NCBI RefSeq assembly: GCF_900478135.1
Contig: NZ_LS483470.1
Span: 3,649,501-3,713,500, forward strand
Direction: 5' to 3'
Source of the DNA: Leminorella richardii
Lineage (GTDB): Bacteria; Pseudomonadota; Gammaproteobacteria; Enterobacterales; Enterobacteriaceae
Length of the DNA stretch: 64,000 nt
The translations under genes and the position numbers were made by a program. The notes beneath the pieces were generated by a model that searched no databases, was not told where the DNA came from, and worked only from the letters and a program-made list of their open reading frames with translations. This document shows, piece after piece, positions 37,007 to 45,866 of the stretch (position 1 is the first letter of the stretch; each line of letters starts with the position of its first letter).

Positions 37007-38356
37007 TTAATGCTTCACCAGCGTCGCAAAATAGTAAACCAGCGGAACGGCAAGTATCCACAGGCCCAGCGGGATTTCTTTCCACTTGCCGGCAATGGCT
37101 TTAATCACGATATAGAACAGCAGACCTCCGGCGATACCGGTGCCGAAGCTGTTAGCAATCAGGGTGATCATCACCATCATCAGCACCGGCAGCCCGTCAG
37201 TGAAATTCCCCAAATCCACTTTGCGCAGGCCGCTGAACATATTCAGGCCGATAAGGATCAGCGCCGGAGCGGTGGCCTCTTTCGGGATCATCAGCGCCAC
37301 CGGAGTAAACAGCAGCATCAGCAGGAACATCACCGCCGCCGACAGCGCCGTTAAGCCGGTTTTACCGCCCGCTTCGGCTGCCGCCGAGGATTCAATCAGC
37401 GCGGTAGCGGCCGGAATGCCAAGCCACGGGCCAATCGCCGCCGCAATCGAGTCAACCACAAACGGACGGTTGATGTTCGGCATATTGCCTTCTTCATCCA
37501 ACAGGCCCGCCTCGCCGCCTACCGCCAGCGTGGTGCCCATAGTGGAAAAGAACTCCGAGGCGAAAAAGACAAACAGAAACGGCAGGAAGGCGATGTTCAG
37601 CGCGCCAATCATGTCTATCTGTGCAAAAACCGGCGTCAAAGAATGGGGCATATCGATAAAGCTGCCCGGCAGCTTGGTCACGCCCATAGGAATACCGATC
37701 AGAGTCGCAAACAGAATCGCCCACAGAATGGAGCCGGGGATCTTACGCGCCTGCAAAGCAATGGCAAGGAACAGGCCACACAGCGCCACCAGCGCGCCGG
37801 GAGAGAGGAAGTCCCCCAGCATCAGCGCGTTGGTTTTGGCGTTCGCCAGCACCAGCCCGGCGTTGCGAAAGCCAAGCACGGCGACAAACAGGCCGATAGA
37901 GGCCGTCAGCCCCAGCTTGATGGACTGCGGCACCGAGCGGGTGACCACTTCGCGCAGGCCGAATTTGGTCAGCAGAAAGAATAACACCCCGGACCAGCAG
38001 GCAATGCCGAGGCCGACCTGCCAGCCGATGCCTTCACTGCCCGCCAGCGTTACGCCCACCAGCACCGAACCACCGATGCCCGGCCCGACGATAAACGGCA
38101 GGTTGGCATAGAACGCCATCAGCAGCGTGCCGCCGACAAACACCAAAATAGTACCGGTAGTCGCCGCGCCCTTATCCATCCCGCCGACCGCCAGCAGGCC
38201 AGGGATAACTACCAGCAGATAGGCAGCGGCGAGAAAGCCGGTAATACCTGCGAGGCACTCCGTGCGCACCGAGCTACCGCGAGAGTACAGGGCAAAGCGG
38301 CGCTCCAGCCAGCTTCCCTGCGTGGATGTTGATGCGTGAAGGGTATTATCGGCCAT
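37007..38356 (-). CDS. AzgA-family (NCS2) adenine/purine permease
   Basis: 449 residues, about 13-14 membrane segments. The AzgA pattern is clear: RTECLAGITGFLAAAYLLVVIPGLL, PFIVGPGIGGSV, FFASEFFSTMGTTLAVGGEAGLLDEEG, and PWLGIPAATALIESSAAAEAGGKTGLTAL. It imports adenine or hypoxanthine by proton symport. ATG at 38356 comes two bases after the ade stop, with GGGAGC inside the ade end, so import and deamination are coupled. Confidence 0.9.
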   Translation of the reverse strand: MADNTLHASTSTQGSWLERRFALYSRGSSVRTECLAGITGFLAAAYLLVVIPGLLAVGGMDKGAATTGTILVFVGGTLLMAFYANLPFIVGPGIGGSVLVGVTLAGSEGIGWQVGLGIACWSGVLFFLLTKFGLREVVTRSVPQSIKLGLTASIGLFVAVLGFRNAGLVLANAKTNALMLGDFLSPGALVALCGLFLAIALQARKIPGSILWAILFATLIGIPMGVTKLPGSFIDMPHSLTPVFAQIDMIGALNIAFLPFLFVFFASEFFSTMGTTLAVGGEAGLLDEEGNMPNINRPFVVDSIAAAIGPWLGIPAATALIESSAAAEAGGKTGLTALSAAVMFLLMLLFTPVALMIPKEATAPALILIGLNMFSGLRKVDLGNFTDGLPVLMMVMITLIANSFGTGIAGGLLFYIVIKAIAGKWKEIPLGLWILAVPLVYYFATLVKH

Positions 38357-38358
38357 GC

Positions 38359-40164
38359 TCAAGCTCCCTGATGATTATTGTTGTGATATTCCGGGGTTTC
38401 CCGGCAGTCAATCAGCGGGTCGACAATTTGGCGAGTGGTGCCATCGGTCAAACCCAAATCGGTCAAATGCGGCCCAGCGTTGCAGGCAAGGCAGGTGCCT
38501 TCAATCGCCTTGAATACCCGGTACGGCGGCTCCCAGTCGGCCACTTTGGCGCTTAAGTCGCGAAGCTCGCGGAATTGCTTAGCCAGCTCTGGCGCAGGCA
38601 GGTCTGACAGCATGCCGGCAATCGGCATGGCCACGTGAGCCAGAATGTTGCCCTGCTGCGACAGCGCCATACCGCCGCCGGAAGCGATAAGCCGGTTAGC
38701 CGCTAGCGCCATGTCTTGCGCATCGCGCCCCAGCACCACCAGGTTATGCGAGTCGTGAGAATAGCTGGTGGCAATTGCGCCGCGCAGTTCTCCCCAGCCT
38801 TCCAGCAGGGAAATTTGCGGAGCCGCCTCGTGTCGACCGTGGCGGTGTTTAACCCAAATCAGGCTGAAACCGTCAGGCAGTTGGACTTCTCCGTCACGAA
38901 CCTGCACCTCGATCTCTCCCCACTGGGTAAAGCGCGCGCCGCGAATGTGCCGTAGGCGAGCAACACCGTGGTTAATCCCCGCCACGCGTAGAACAAAATC
39001 GTCAGCGCTAAGCGGCGCAACTTGCAGGGTGTCGCGCGGTGGTTTAACCCCCGCAGCAGCAGCGATGGGCTGCAGCAGAGCGCCATCGCGGGCAATCAGC
39101 TTCCCAGCGACAAACACTTCACGCGCCTTTAGATTTTCCAAAGAGTCAAAGACCACCAGATCCGCACGGCGCCCGGCGGCAATCAGTCCAAGGTCGTTAC
39201 GCTGGAGGCGGATCGCCGCGTTAAGCGTCGCGAAACGCAGCACATCAGTCGCCGAGAGTCCGTGTTCAATCAGCAGGTTAAGCAGAGCGATAATGCCGCC
39301 TTTTTCCAGCAGCATGTCCGGCGGCACATCGTCGGTACAGACAGTAATTTGCGAAGAGAGGTGCGGCAGCGTTTTCAGCGCATTAACGATGTCCGGCAGC
39401 AGGTACGGATGTGAACCGCGAATTTCCAGCGTCAGCCCAGCGCGCAGCTTTTCCAGCGCGTCCTCCGCAGAGGTCAGCTCATGGTCGGAGGTCACTCCGG
39501 CAGCAAGATAGGCCTGTAAATCCGCCCCGCTCAGCCCGCGGGCGTGGCCTTCAATCAGCTTTCCGCTGTCGAGGCCTGCCTGGAGGATTTCCTGCATCCG
39601 ATCGCTGCCGTGCAGCACGCCGTGCATATCCATCACTTCAGCGACGCCGCACACTTCTGGCCACGCCAGCATGGTTTCCATTTCGGCCCCAGCAAAGTCC
39701 GCGCCGGACATCTCCAGTCCCGGAGTGGACGGCACGCTGGAGGGGGCAGCCACCATCACCTGTAGCGGTAAATCTCGGCTAGCGGCAACCGCGTAGCGTA
39801 CGCCTTCAACCCCCAACACATTAGCCAGCTCATGGGGATCCCAAAAAACGGCGGTCGTACCCTGAGTGAGGACGATTTCCGCATAGCGTTCAGGCGGTAA
39901 ATGCGAACTTTCAAGATGAACGTGGGTATCCATTAGCCCCGGCGACAAATAAGCGCCCTTTAGGGAATGGCTTTCACTCGCATCGGTGCGGCTATGTCGC
40001 GGGTGAACACTGGCAATCATCTCGCCAACTATACCCACATCAGCATCGCGGATTTCGCCGGTAACCATATCGACGACACGCGCGTCAGTCAGTAACAGAT
40101 CAAAGGAGGATTCACCGCGCGCAGCCAGCACAGCGCGGCGGCGAGTTTCAACACTGCTGGACAT
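38359..40164 (-). CDS. ade: Adenine deaminase
   Basis: 601-residue amidohydrolase-fold enzyme converting adenine to hypoxanthine and ammonia. Metal-site motifs: SPGLMDTHVHLESSHLPPERYAEIV, WDPHELANVLG, HARGLSG, TSDHELTSAEDALEKLRAG and TVCTDDVPPDMLLEKGG. The length and C-terminal domain agree with Ade rather than cytosine deaminase. I chose the ATG at 40164 (GAGAG upstream) over a GTG at 40176. First gene of a two-gene operon with the permease. Confidence 0.93.
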   Translation of the reverse strand: MSSSVETRRRAVLAARGESSFDLLLTDARVVDMVTGEIRDADVGIVGEMIASVHPRHSRTDASESHSLKGAYLSPGLMDTHVHLESSHLPPERYAEIVLTQGTTAVFWDPHELANVLGVEGVRYAVAASRDLPLQVMVAAPSSVPSTPGLEMSGADFAGAEMETMLAWPEVCGVAEVMDMHGVLHGSDRMQEILQAGLDSGKLIEGHARGLSGADLQAYLAAGVTSDHELTSAEDALEKLRAGLTLEIRGSHPYLLPDIVNALKTLPHLSSQITVCTDDVPPDMLLEKGGIIALLNLLIEHGLSATDVLRFATLNAAIRLQRNDLGLIAAGRRADLVVFDSLENLKAREVFVAGKLIARDGALLQPIAAAAGVKPPRDTLQVAPLSADDFVLRVAGINHGVARLRHIRGARFTQWGEIEVQVRDGEVQLPDGFSLIWVKHRHGRHEAAPQISLLEGWGELRGAIATSYSHDSHNLVVLGRDAQDMALAANRLIASGGGMALSQQGNILAHVAMPIAGMLSDLPAPELAKQFRELRDLSAKVADWEPPYRVFKAIEGTCLACNAGPHLTDLGLTDGTTRQIVDPLIDCRETPEYHNNNHQGA

Positions 40165-40208
40165 AACAACTCTCACACAAGGATAATGGTGGACACTCTA
40201 GAGGCATA

Positions 40209-40220
40209 GCAAACGTTTGC
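40209..40220. promoter_or_regulatory. Perfect PurR-box core GCAAACGTTTGC
   Basis: The 12-bp palindrome GCAAACGTTTGC is the core of the enterobacterial PurR operator (ACGCAAACGTTTGCGT in the ideal site). It lies 45 bases upstream of the ade ATG and 70 bases upstream of the divergent LysR gene. PurR with hypoxanthine or guanine would repress adenine uptake and deamination. Confidence 0.75.
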
Positions 40221-40289
40221 CTAGATGATAAAATTTATCGCCCGATAAGCTCGGGTTATTCTGCGTGATAACCGTTAGCGGACAACGAT

Positions 40290-41210
40290 ATGACCGAACC
40301 CTGGCAGCGCCTGCCCGCGCTCTCCCTTAAGCAGCTACAATACTTCGTGACGCTGGCGCAGCTGCGCCATTTCACCGATACCGCTAGTCATCTGGCAATC
40401 AGCCAGCCGGCGCTGAGCAGCGCCCTGCGGCAAATAGAAACCGTGCTGGGAGGTAAGCTGGTTAATCGCACCGCCTCTGCCGTCACGCTAACCGAGCTGG
40501 GCGCAGCAATTTTACCGCACGCCCAGCGCGTACTGAGCGTCGCTCAGATGGCGTTTCAGGATATGCGGCAAATCGTCGAAGCCGGCGGCGACGGGACGGT
40601 ACGTATCGGCCTAGTCCCTTCGGTCAGCTCTTTGCTATTTCCCCTGTTACCTCAGACCCTGACACAGGCCTTTCCACGCCTGAGAATAGAGTTTCACGAC
40701 CAGACTAACGATGATCTTATCCGCGGGCTGCAAAACGGGAAAATTGACTTCGGCATCGGCGCTATCGACAGCTCCCTGCCCCCAGAACTACAGGTTTATC
40801 CGCTGCGGGAAGATCCCTTCGTTGCCGTGCTGCACCGTGACGATCCGCTGGCCGACAGGTCGCACCTGCCGTGGAAGCAGCTGGCGGGGCGCGACATTGC
40901 GGTGTTCTCGAAAGGAAATATCCGGCGCTTGGTCACGGCGCTGGCGGAAAGCCATCGCTTAACGCTGAATACGCGCTATCAGGTGGACTATATCGAAACC
41001 CTCTATGGCTTGGTGCGTTCACGGCTGGCGGTGGCGATTTTACCGGAGCTATACACTACCCACTTACAGGATCCCACGTTAAAACTCGCACAACTGCAAC
41101 AGCCCGCACTGATGCGCACCGTAGCGCTCATGCGCGGGCCACAGGCGCTGCCGCCGCTGATAGAAGAGAGCTTTTCTTTGCTGTTAGAGGCATTGCGGGA
41201 AAAGGGATAG
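40290..41210 (+). CDS. LysR-family regulator
   Basis: 306 residues: HTH (LKQLQYFVTLAQLRHFTDTASHLAISQPALSSALRQIETVLGGKLVNRT, about 13-65) and the periplasmic-binding-protein-like effector domain (VRIGLVPSVSSLLFPLLPQTL onward). Divergent from ade, so a purine-linked activator or repressor of ade is possible, though it may act elsewhere. Confidence 0.9.
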   Translation: MTEPWQRLPALSLKQLQYFVTLAQLRHFTDTASHLAISQPALSSALRQIETVLGGKLVNRTASAVTLTELGAAILPHAQRVLSVAQMAFQDMRQIVEAGGDGTVRIGLVPSVSSLLFPLLPQTLTQAFPRLRIEFHDQTNDDLIRGLQNGKIDFGIGAIDSSLPPELQVYPLREDPFVAVLHRDDPLADRSHLPWKQLAGRDIAVFSKGNIRRLVTALAESHRLTLNTRYQVDYIETLYGLVRSRLAVAILPELYTTHLQDPTLKLAQLQQPALMRTVALMRGPQALPPLIEESFSLLLEALREKG

Positions 41211-41336
41211 GGGAGCACTATTTGATAAGAGCGTCTTTGCCTGCGCTAAACTTTCCGGCCCGCCTTCCATAAAGAAAAAGAAATCCTTTCATTTGGCGGC
41301 CTCTTTGGATACCTACATTTTGGGATGGAACATTAA

Positions 41337-41945
41337 TTGAATAAAACACCAACCGACGATGAACTAGACAGCGTTTTACTCGTAGAACTTCCAGGCATTC
41401 GCTGGACTGCCGATGACGCCCAAGCCGCTCGAAATCGCGTCATCACTATACCGTTGGATATCGTCACGGCGGTGGATCGAGAAGAGACCTGGGTATACGC
41501 AGCAATCGGCAATAGCGCGCGTCAAGGTGAGATCGCGTTAAGTGAGGAAACGCTAATTCGTGGACTGATTGGGGGAACGCCGAACCAGCATACGCCCGTA
41601 AGGATCCGCTCACTGCTTCGCATCAATGCTCTTGGCAGCGCCGAGCTAGGGCTGGCGCAGAAGTGGCACTATGTAGCGGAAACCGATATCCTCGATCACG
41701 CCGAGCATGAGTTCAACCAATGGTTTGATAAAGAGCATTTACCTTTGCTGGCCGCAATCCCAGGCACCCAGCAGGCACGCCGCTATAAGTCGAACGGATC
41801 GCCTCGCTATTTTACGTGTTACGACCTAGAAACCCGAGAAACGCATGGAAATGCACAGTGGCGGGCGGCGGCGTCCACGCCTTGGCGAAATAAGATGCAT
41901 GAGAGTTTTTTAAACTCCAGAAGAACGATGTTTACTCGAATTTAG
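41337..41945 (+). CDS. EthD/dimeric alpha-beta barrel-like hypothetical protein
   Basis: 202 residues. The C-terminal half (DHAEHEFNQWFDKEHLPLLAAIPGTQQARRYKSNGSPRYFTCYDLET) resembles EthD or DUF4286-type dimeric alpha-beta barrels (small-molecule binding or isomerase-like). The N-terminal half is not recognised. The first codon is TTG at 41337 with GGGATGGAA upstream; no ATG is available near the start. It is adjacent to the degenerate activator stub and may belong to the sigma-54-linked cluster. Confidence 0.7.
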   Translation: MNKTPTDDELDSVLLVELPGIRWTADDAQAARNRVITIPLDIVTAVDREETWVYAAIGNSARQGEIALSEETLIRGLIGGTPNQHTPVRIRSLLRINALGSAELGLAQKWHYVAETDILDHAEHEFNQWFDKEHLPLLAAIPGTQQARRYKSNGSPRYFTCYDLETRETHGNAQWRAAASTPWRNKMHESFLNSRRTMFTRI

Positions 41946-41968
41946 TTTCTGCGTGTCTTACCATCCCT

Positions 41969-42122
41969 CAGGTTCCTGACATCGGTTACGGCAAATTCCG
42001 TCAGCGCTCGGCATACTCTCCCCTTCGCCAACGTTGACGGACTAGCGGCTGCACAATCCATGAATCATTCACATACTCCCTTTCACCTGACGCTTATCAC
42101 CCCCTATCATACGCTGATATAA
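41969..42122 (+). pseudogene. Degenerate duplicate of the 5' end of the PrpR-type activator gene
   Basis: This stretch aligns with 43350-43508, the leader and first codons of the sigma-54 activator gene. Shared blocks: GGTTCCTGAC, ACGGCAAATT, CGTCAGCG, ACGTTGACGG. The ATG at 42060 opens a 20-codon frame, MNHSHTPFHLTLITPYHTLI, then TAA. The intact gene begins MNSSHIPFRLTLITPYHTLA. Everything after the first 19 codons is missing, so it is a truncated copy. Confidence 0.85.
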
Positions 42123-42237
42123 AAGACTTCTGCCGCACTGAATCGGCCTTTCATTATTCAGCTGTCGTATTTATCCAATACGAAGCATCACTCCGCCAGT
42201 AAAGTACTGTTACTGAGAATGAACAGGAGTGCACATC

Positions 42238-42618
42238 ATGCAGTTTGCCTACACGATTTTATATGTTGATGACGTCCCACAAATGATGGACTTTTATCAC
42301 CGCGCCTTTGGGTTTGAGATCCACTTTTTACATGACAGTAAAGACTGGGGAGAATTGGCTACCGGCGCGACAAAGCTGTCATTTTGCTCCAGAAAACTTC
42401 TGGCGCAAACGGGAACAAAAGCGGGCAAGAGCGACCATCGCCAGCCCATTTTTGAAATCGCCTTTACGACAGACGACGTTCCGGCAGCGTTTAAGCGCGC
42501 GATAGATGCGGGTGCGATACTGGTTGAGGACGTGAAGGAAATGGACTGGGGTCAAACAATCAGCTATGTCGCAGACCCAGAAAACAACCTTGTCGAAATT
42601 TGTTCCGCAGTGGCGTAG
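42238..42618 (+). CDS. VOC-family (glyoxalase-like) protein
   Basis: 126 residues with the vicinal-oxygen-chelate fold: TILYVDDVPQMMDFYHRAFGFEIHFLHDSKDWGEL, then IFEIAFTTDDVPAAFKRAIDAGA and SYVADPENNLVEIC. Likely metal-binding or a small-molecule binding protein; the reaction is unknown. AGGAG precedes the ATG at 42238. It converges with the AraC-type gene, 4 bases apart. Confidence 0.85.
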   Translation: MQFAYTILYVDDVPQMMDFYHRAFGFEIHFLHDSKDWGELATGATKLSFCSRKLLAQTGTKAGKSDHRQPIFEIAFTTDDVPAAFKRAIDAGAILVEDVKEMDWGQTISYVADPENNLVEICSAVA

Positions 42619-42622
42619 CGGC

Positions 42623-43270
42623 TTAATCAAAGCCCGCACCAAAAGCCTGCTGCCAGCGCTCATTCGCGCTGAACGCAGCAGGCGTAACGCCCAACCAGAG
42701 CTGGAACTCCCGGTTCATATGCGACTGGTCACAGTAACCGCCATGCGCTGCAACGTCCGACAGCGAAACGGAATGAGAGCCCGATAGCATCGCTGCCGTT
42801 CTCCTCATTCGCAGTAGCCGCAGCCAGAACAGCGGGCTCTTCCCGGTCTTGCTTTTGACCACTCTCTCCAGCGTACGACGACTCACCCCTAGTTCCTGAC
42901 TCGCCTGCGTCAAGCCGTTAAGTATCCGCAGCGCCTTTAGGGCTTCAGCAAGCTGCCCATCGACATGAACGGTATCGTGGATGATAGACAGTAGCGTCGG
43001 GTGATCCGGCGTTAGCCGTGGATCGCTGAGATAGTGCGACAGCTTGCTTTCATCAATAATGCAGTCCGGTCGGAACCGGAAACCGTCATACCGATCCCCG
43101 GCAGCGCTTTCTACTCCATATGCGCAGCTATCAAGCTCGGTGATATAGACTTCTGACCCACGGCCCGCACTGGTGATGAAAAGAAGATCCCGACAGCCGT
43201 CGGGAACGACAATTGCACTGGATTGTGTTCGGTAGTGAGCGCTCCAGCGTTCCACAATAAGCTGCTGCAT
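42623..43270 (-). CDS. AraC-family regulator
   Basis: 215 residues. Short N-terminal domain (IVVPDGCRDLLFI, as in DUF6597-type sensors) and C-terminal HTH_18 (about 115-205: GLTQASQELGVSRRTLERVVKSKTGKSPLFWLRLLRMRRTAAML; SDVAAHGGYCDQSHMNREFQLWLGVTPAAF). It lies tail-to-tail with the VOC gene and head-to-head with the sigma-54 activator, inside the interval bounded by the duplicated leader. Confidence 0.88.
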   Translation of the reverse strand: MQQLIVERWSAHYRTQSSAIVVPDGCRDLLFITSAGRGSEVYITELDSCAYGVESAAGDRYDGFRFRPDCIIDESKLSHYLSDPRLTPDHPTLLSIIHDTVHVDGQLAEALKALRILNGLTQASQELGVSRRTLERVVKSKTGKSPLFWLRLLRMRRTAAMLSGSHSVSLSDVAAHGGYCDQSHMNREFQLWLGVTPAAFSANERWQQAFGAGFD

Positions 43271-43443
43271 GCCTTCTTCCTATAATGTGTTTCACCCATG
43301 CGAGTATTCTGCCTTTTTACCAGAAAGTGGGAAGAGAAAACAAACATCCGGTTCCTGACGCCAGTCACGGCAAATTACGTCAGCGACGGGCATACTTTTC
43401 CCCTTTATTTATTCACGTTGACGGATCGGCAGCGCCTCTACAG

Positions 43444-45387
43444 ATGAACAGCTCACATATCCCCTTTCGCCTGACCCTGATTACCCCTTATCACACGCTG
43501 GCTGCGCTGGTCGTTCGACTAGCGCCGGAATACGGCTGCGAGGTTCACACCCTCGAAGCGGTGCTGGACGAAGTGTACCAGATCAGCGAACAGTGTCTGG
43601 CGCAGCAGCCGGAAGTGCTGCTCAGCCGAGGCGGTACGGCGGAATACCTGCGCTCGATGGTGCACGACGTGCCGGTGGTGGCGATAAAAACCGCGCCGCT
43701 GGACCTGCTCTGCGCGCTGCAGCCCTTTGCCCGCAGCGTTCGCCACGTGGCGTTTTTCAACTTTGGCGAATCGATGCCGGGCGTGGCTGACATCGCGCGG
43801 GCGCTGGACGTGCGCATCGACGAGTACGTGTTTCACACGCAGGAAGAAATGCAGGGCCAGCTGCTCCTTTCCCGGCAGCTAGGAGCCGACATGGCCGTCG
43901 GCGGGCAACTTACCGTCCGGCTGGCCGGCGAACTGAATTTCCCCTGCGCGCTGCTTGAGGCGGGAGAGCATTCAGTACGCCAGATACTGCAAGAAGCGGC
44001 CAATATCGCCGACGTTCGCCGCACGCTTTCGGCGCGATCCGCTCGGCTGAACACCATTCTCAACAACATCGCGCAGGGGATCATCGTCACCGACGAGCAG
44101 GACCGCATCTCGGTCATCAACCCCGCGGCAGAGCGCCTGCTGAACGTCGAAGCGGCTGACGCGTTGGGTAAGCCCGTTAGCGAGGTGATCCCATCATCCC
44201 GCGCGCCTCAGGTGCGCCAAAGCCGCCAGCGGGAACAGGGGGAGCTGCTAGAGACCGCAGGGCGCACGCTGATAGCCGACCGGGTGCCGATCCTTGACGA
44301 TAGCCACTGCCTGGGCGTGGTCTGCACCTTTGCGGACAGCGGCCGCATTCAGCGAGCGGAGCAGCGGCTGCGCCATCAGATGCGCAACAAGGGTTTTGTC
44401 GCCCGCTACGACTTTGAAAACATTCTGACCGACGATCCCGCCATGCTGACGCTTAAATCGCTGGCGCAGACCTACGCCGCCGCCAACGCCACCGTGCTGA
44501 TACAGGGTGAAACCGGCACCGGTAAGGAGCTGTTCGCACAGGGCATTCACCACGCCAGCCGCCGCGCCGAAGGGCCATTCGTGGCGATTAACTGCGCGGC
44601 GATCCCCGAATCGCTGCTGGAAAGCGAACTGTTCGGCTATGAAGAGGGCGCGTTTACCGGCGCGCGGCGCAGCGGCAAAGCGGGCATGTTCGAGCTGGCG
44701 CATCAGGGTACGCTGTTTCTAGACGAAGTCGGCGAACTGCCTCTGCCGCTTCAGGCACGCCTGCTGCGCGTTTTGCAGGAGCGAGAGGTCGTGCGCCTCG
44801 GCGGTACACAGGTGATCCCGGTGGACGTTCGCATTCTGTGCGCCACCCACAGAGATCTCGATCGGAGCGTGGCGGCGGGCGCTTTCCGTCAGGATCTGCT
44901 GTATCGCCTTAACGTCCTCTCGCTAAACGTCCCGCCTCTGCGCGAGCGGCGCGGCGATATTACACACCTCGCCCGCTATTTCCTGCACCAGCAGTTGAGC
45001 GATAAGCGCCTGACCCAGGCAGTGCTCGACGCCGTCAACGCGCTACTGGAACAGCACGACTGGCCGGGAAACCTGCGCGAGCTGCAAAACGTCGCGGAGC
45101 GGCTGGCGCTGTTTGTCACGCTGTATCCGCAGTCGGACTGGTGCGAGCGGCTTAGCGTCGTCTGGTCGCCGAACGCTCGGCGCAAGAATGACGCCGCGCT
45201 GCCGCTCTCTTTGGAAGGTAAATTCGGATCGCTAAAAGAGATGGTACGCGAGCTCGAACGGCAGATTATCCATCACTACCTGCGGCAAAACGGCAGCGAT
45301 CAGACCCGCGTCGCCCGCCTGCTTGGCATCAGCAGGATGAGCCTGTGGCGGCGGATGCAGGAAGATAAGGCGGAAGATGAACGGTGA
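43444..45387 (+). CDS. PrpR-type sigma-54-dependent activator
   Basis: 647 residues. Order: PrpR_N sensor (about 1-190; ITPYHTLAALVVRLAPEYGCEV, VLLSRGGTAEYLRSMVHDVPVV), PAS (about 200-300; RLNTILNNIAQGIIVTDEQDRISVINPAAERLLNV), AAA+ with Walker A GETGTGKE (near 355) and sigma-54 loop GAFTGA (near 403), then a Fis-type HTH (TRVARLLGISRMSLWRRMQ). PrpR_N domains bind small carboxylates. ATG at 43444 is chosen from the leader homology with the stub at 42060. The -24/-12 promoter at 50347 and its operon are the probable target. Confidence 0.92.
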   Translation: MNSSHIPFRLTLITPYHTLAALVVRLAPEYGCEVHTLEAVLDEVYQISEQCLAQQPEVLLSRGGTAEYLRSMVHDVPVVAIKTAPLDLLCALQPFARSVRHVAFFNFGESMPGVADIARALDVRIDEYVFHTQEEMQGQLLLSRQLGADMAVGGQLTVRLAGELNFPCALLEAGEHSVRQILQEAANIADVRRTLSARSARLNTILNNIAQGIIVTDEQDRISVINPAAERLLNVEAADALGKPVSEVIPSSRAPQVRQSRQREQGELLETAGRTLIADRVPILDDSHCLGVVCTFADSGRIQRAEQRLRHQMRNKGFVARYDFENILTDDPAMLTLKSLAQTYAAANATVLIQGETGTGKELFAQGIHHASRRAEGPFVAINCAAIPESLLESELFGYEEGAFTGARRSGKAGMFELAHQGTLFLDEVGELPLPLQARLLRVLQEREVVRLGGTQVIPVDVRILCATHRDLDRSVAAGAFRQDLLYRLNVLSLNVPPLRERRGDITHLARYFLHQQLSDKRLTQAVLDAVNALLEQHDWPGNLRELQNVAERLALFVTLYPQSDWCERLSVVWSPNARRKNDAALPLSLEGKFGSLKEMVRELERQIIHHYLRQNGSDQTRVARLLGISRMSLWRRMQEDKAEDER

Positions 45388-45407
45388 TTTGATTCCTGTG
45401 AAAATAA

Positions 45408-45425
45408 TGTATAAAATTTTATACA
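45408..45425. promoter_or_regulatory. Perfect 18-bp palindrome upstream of an XRE gene
   Basis: TGTATAAAATTTTATACA reads identically on both strands. It lies 22 bases before the ATG of the XRE protein at 45448 and overlaps the probable promoter, so it is a likely autoregulatory operator. Confidence 0.65.
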
Positions 45426-45447
45426 AATCAAGCTAAGGAAACAACAA

Positions 45448-45786
45448 ATGACCGCCAAACCGGACAACGAAATTCGCCATATCACGCCTCCCGGCGGCAA
45501 TATCTTTGCCGATCTGGGCTTTGCCCAGCGGGAAGCCGAAGCGCTTCACGCGGATTCCTTACGGGAAATAGAAAACACGCTGGCCATCAAGGAAGCGCTG
45601 ATGGAGGAAATTACGGCCTGGATCGTGGATAACGGGATGAAACAGGCGGACGTCGCTGCCGTGCTGCATATTTCCCGCCCGCGCGTCTCCGACGTGGTCA
45701 ATAAAAAAACTGGCAAGTTCACGATTGACGCGCTGGTGAATATGCTGAGCCGCATTGGTAAGCCCGTTCGGGTTTCGGTCGGCTAG
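45448..45786 (+). CDS. XRE/HigA-like antitoxin-type regulator, orphan
   Basis: 112 residues with a central to C-terminal HTH (MEEITAWIVDNGMKQADVAAVLHISRPRVSDVVNKKTGKFTIDALVNMLSRIGKPVRVSVG). Proteins of this kind are usually second genes of RelE/HigB-like pairs (NadS/HigA type). No toxin ORF precedes or follows it; the upstream 60 bases are promoter. It is therefore an orphan antitoxin or a stand-alone repressor. Confidence 0.8.
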   Translation: MTAKPDNEIRHITPPGGNIFADLGFAQREAEALHADSLREIENTLAIKEALMEEITAWIVDNGMKQADVAAVLHISRPRVSDVVNKKTGKFTIDALVNMLSRIGKPVRVSVG

Positions 45787-45809
45787 CCCTCCCCGCCGAC
45801 TCAACGACA

Positions 45810-45832
45810 GCGGGGAGCCAAAGGCTCCCCGC
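45810..45832. terminator. 10-bp GC hairpin between convergent genes
   Basis: GCGGGGAGCC (45810-45819) pairs with GGCTCCCCGC (45823-45832), loop AAA. No clear T-run on either side. Its position between the XRE gene and the leftward MFS gene suggests a bidirectional terminator or mRNA-end stabiliser. Confidence 0.5.
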
Positions 45833-45866
45833 GGGTTATCGAAAAACAGCGCCAGGCTGTATCAAA

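Noticed and set aside
37140..38111. 323-codon rightward frame opposite the purine permease
   Set aside because: Antisense to a clearly conserved AzgA-type permease; low-complexity shadow.
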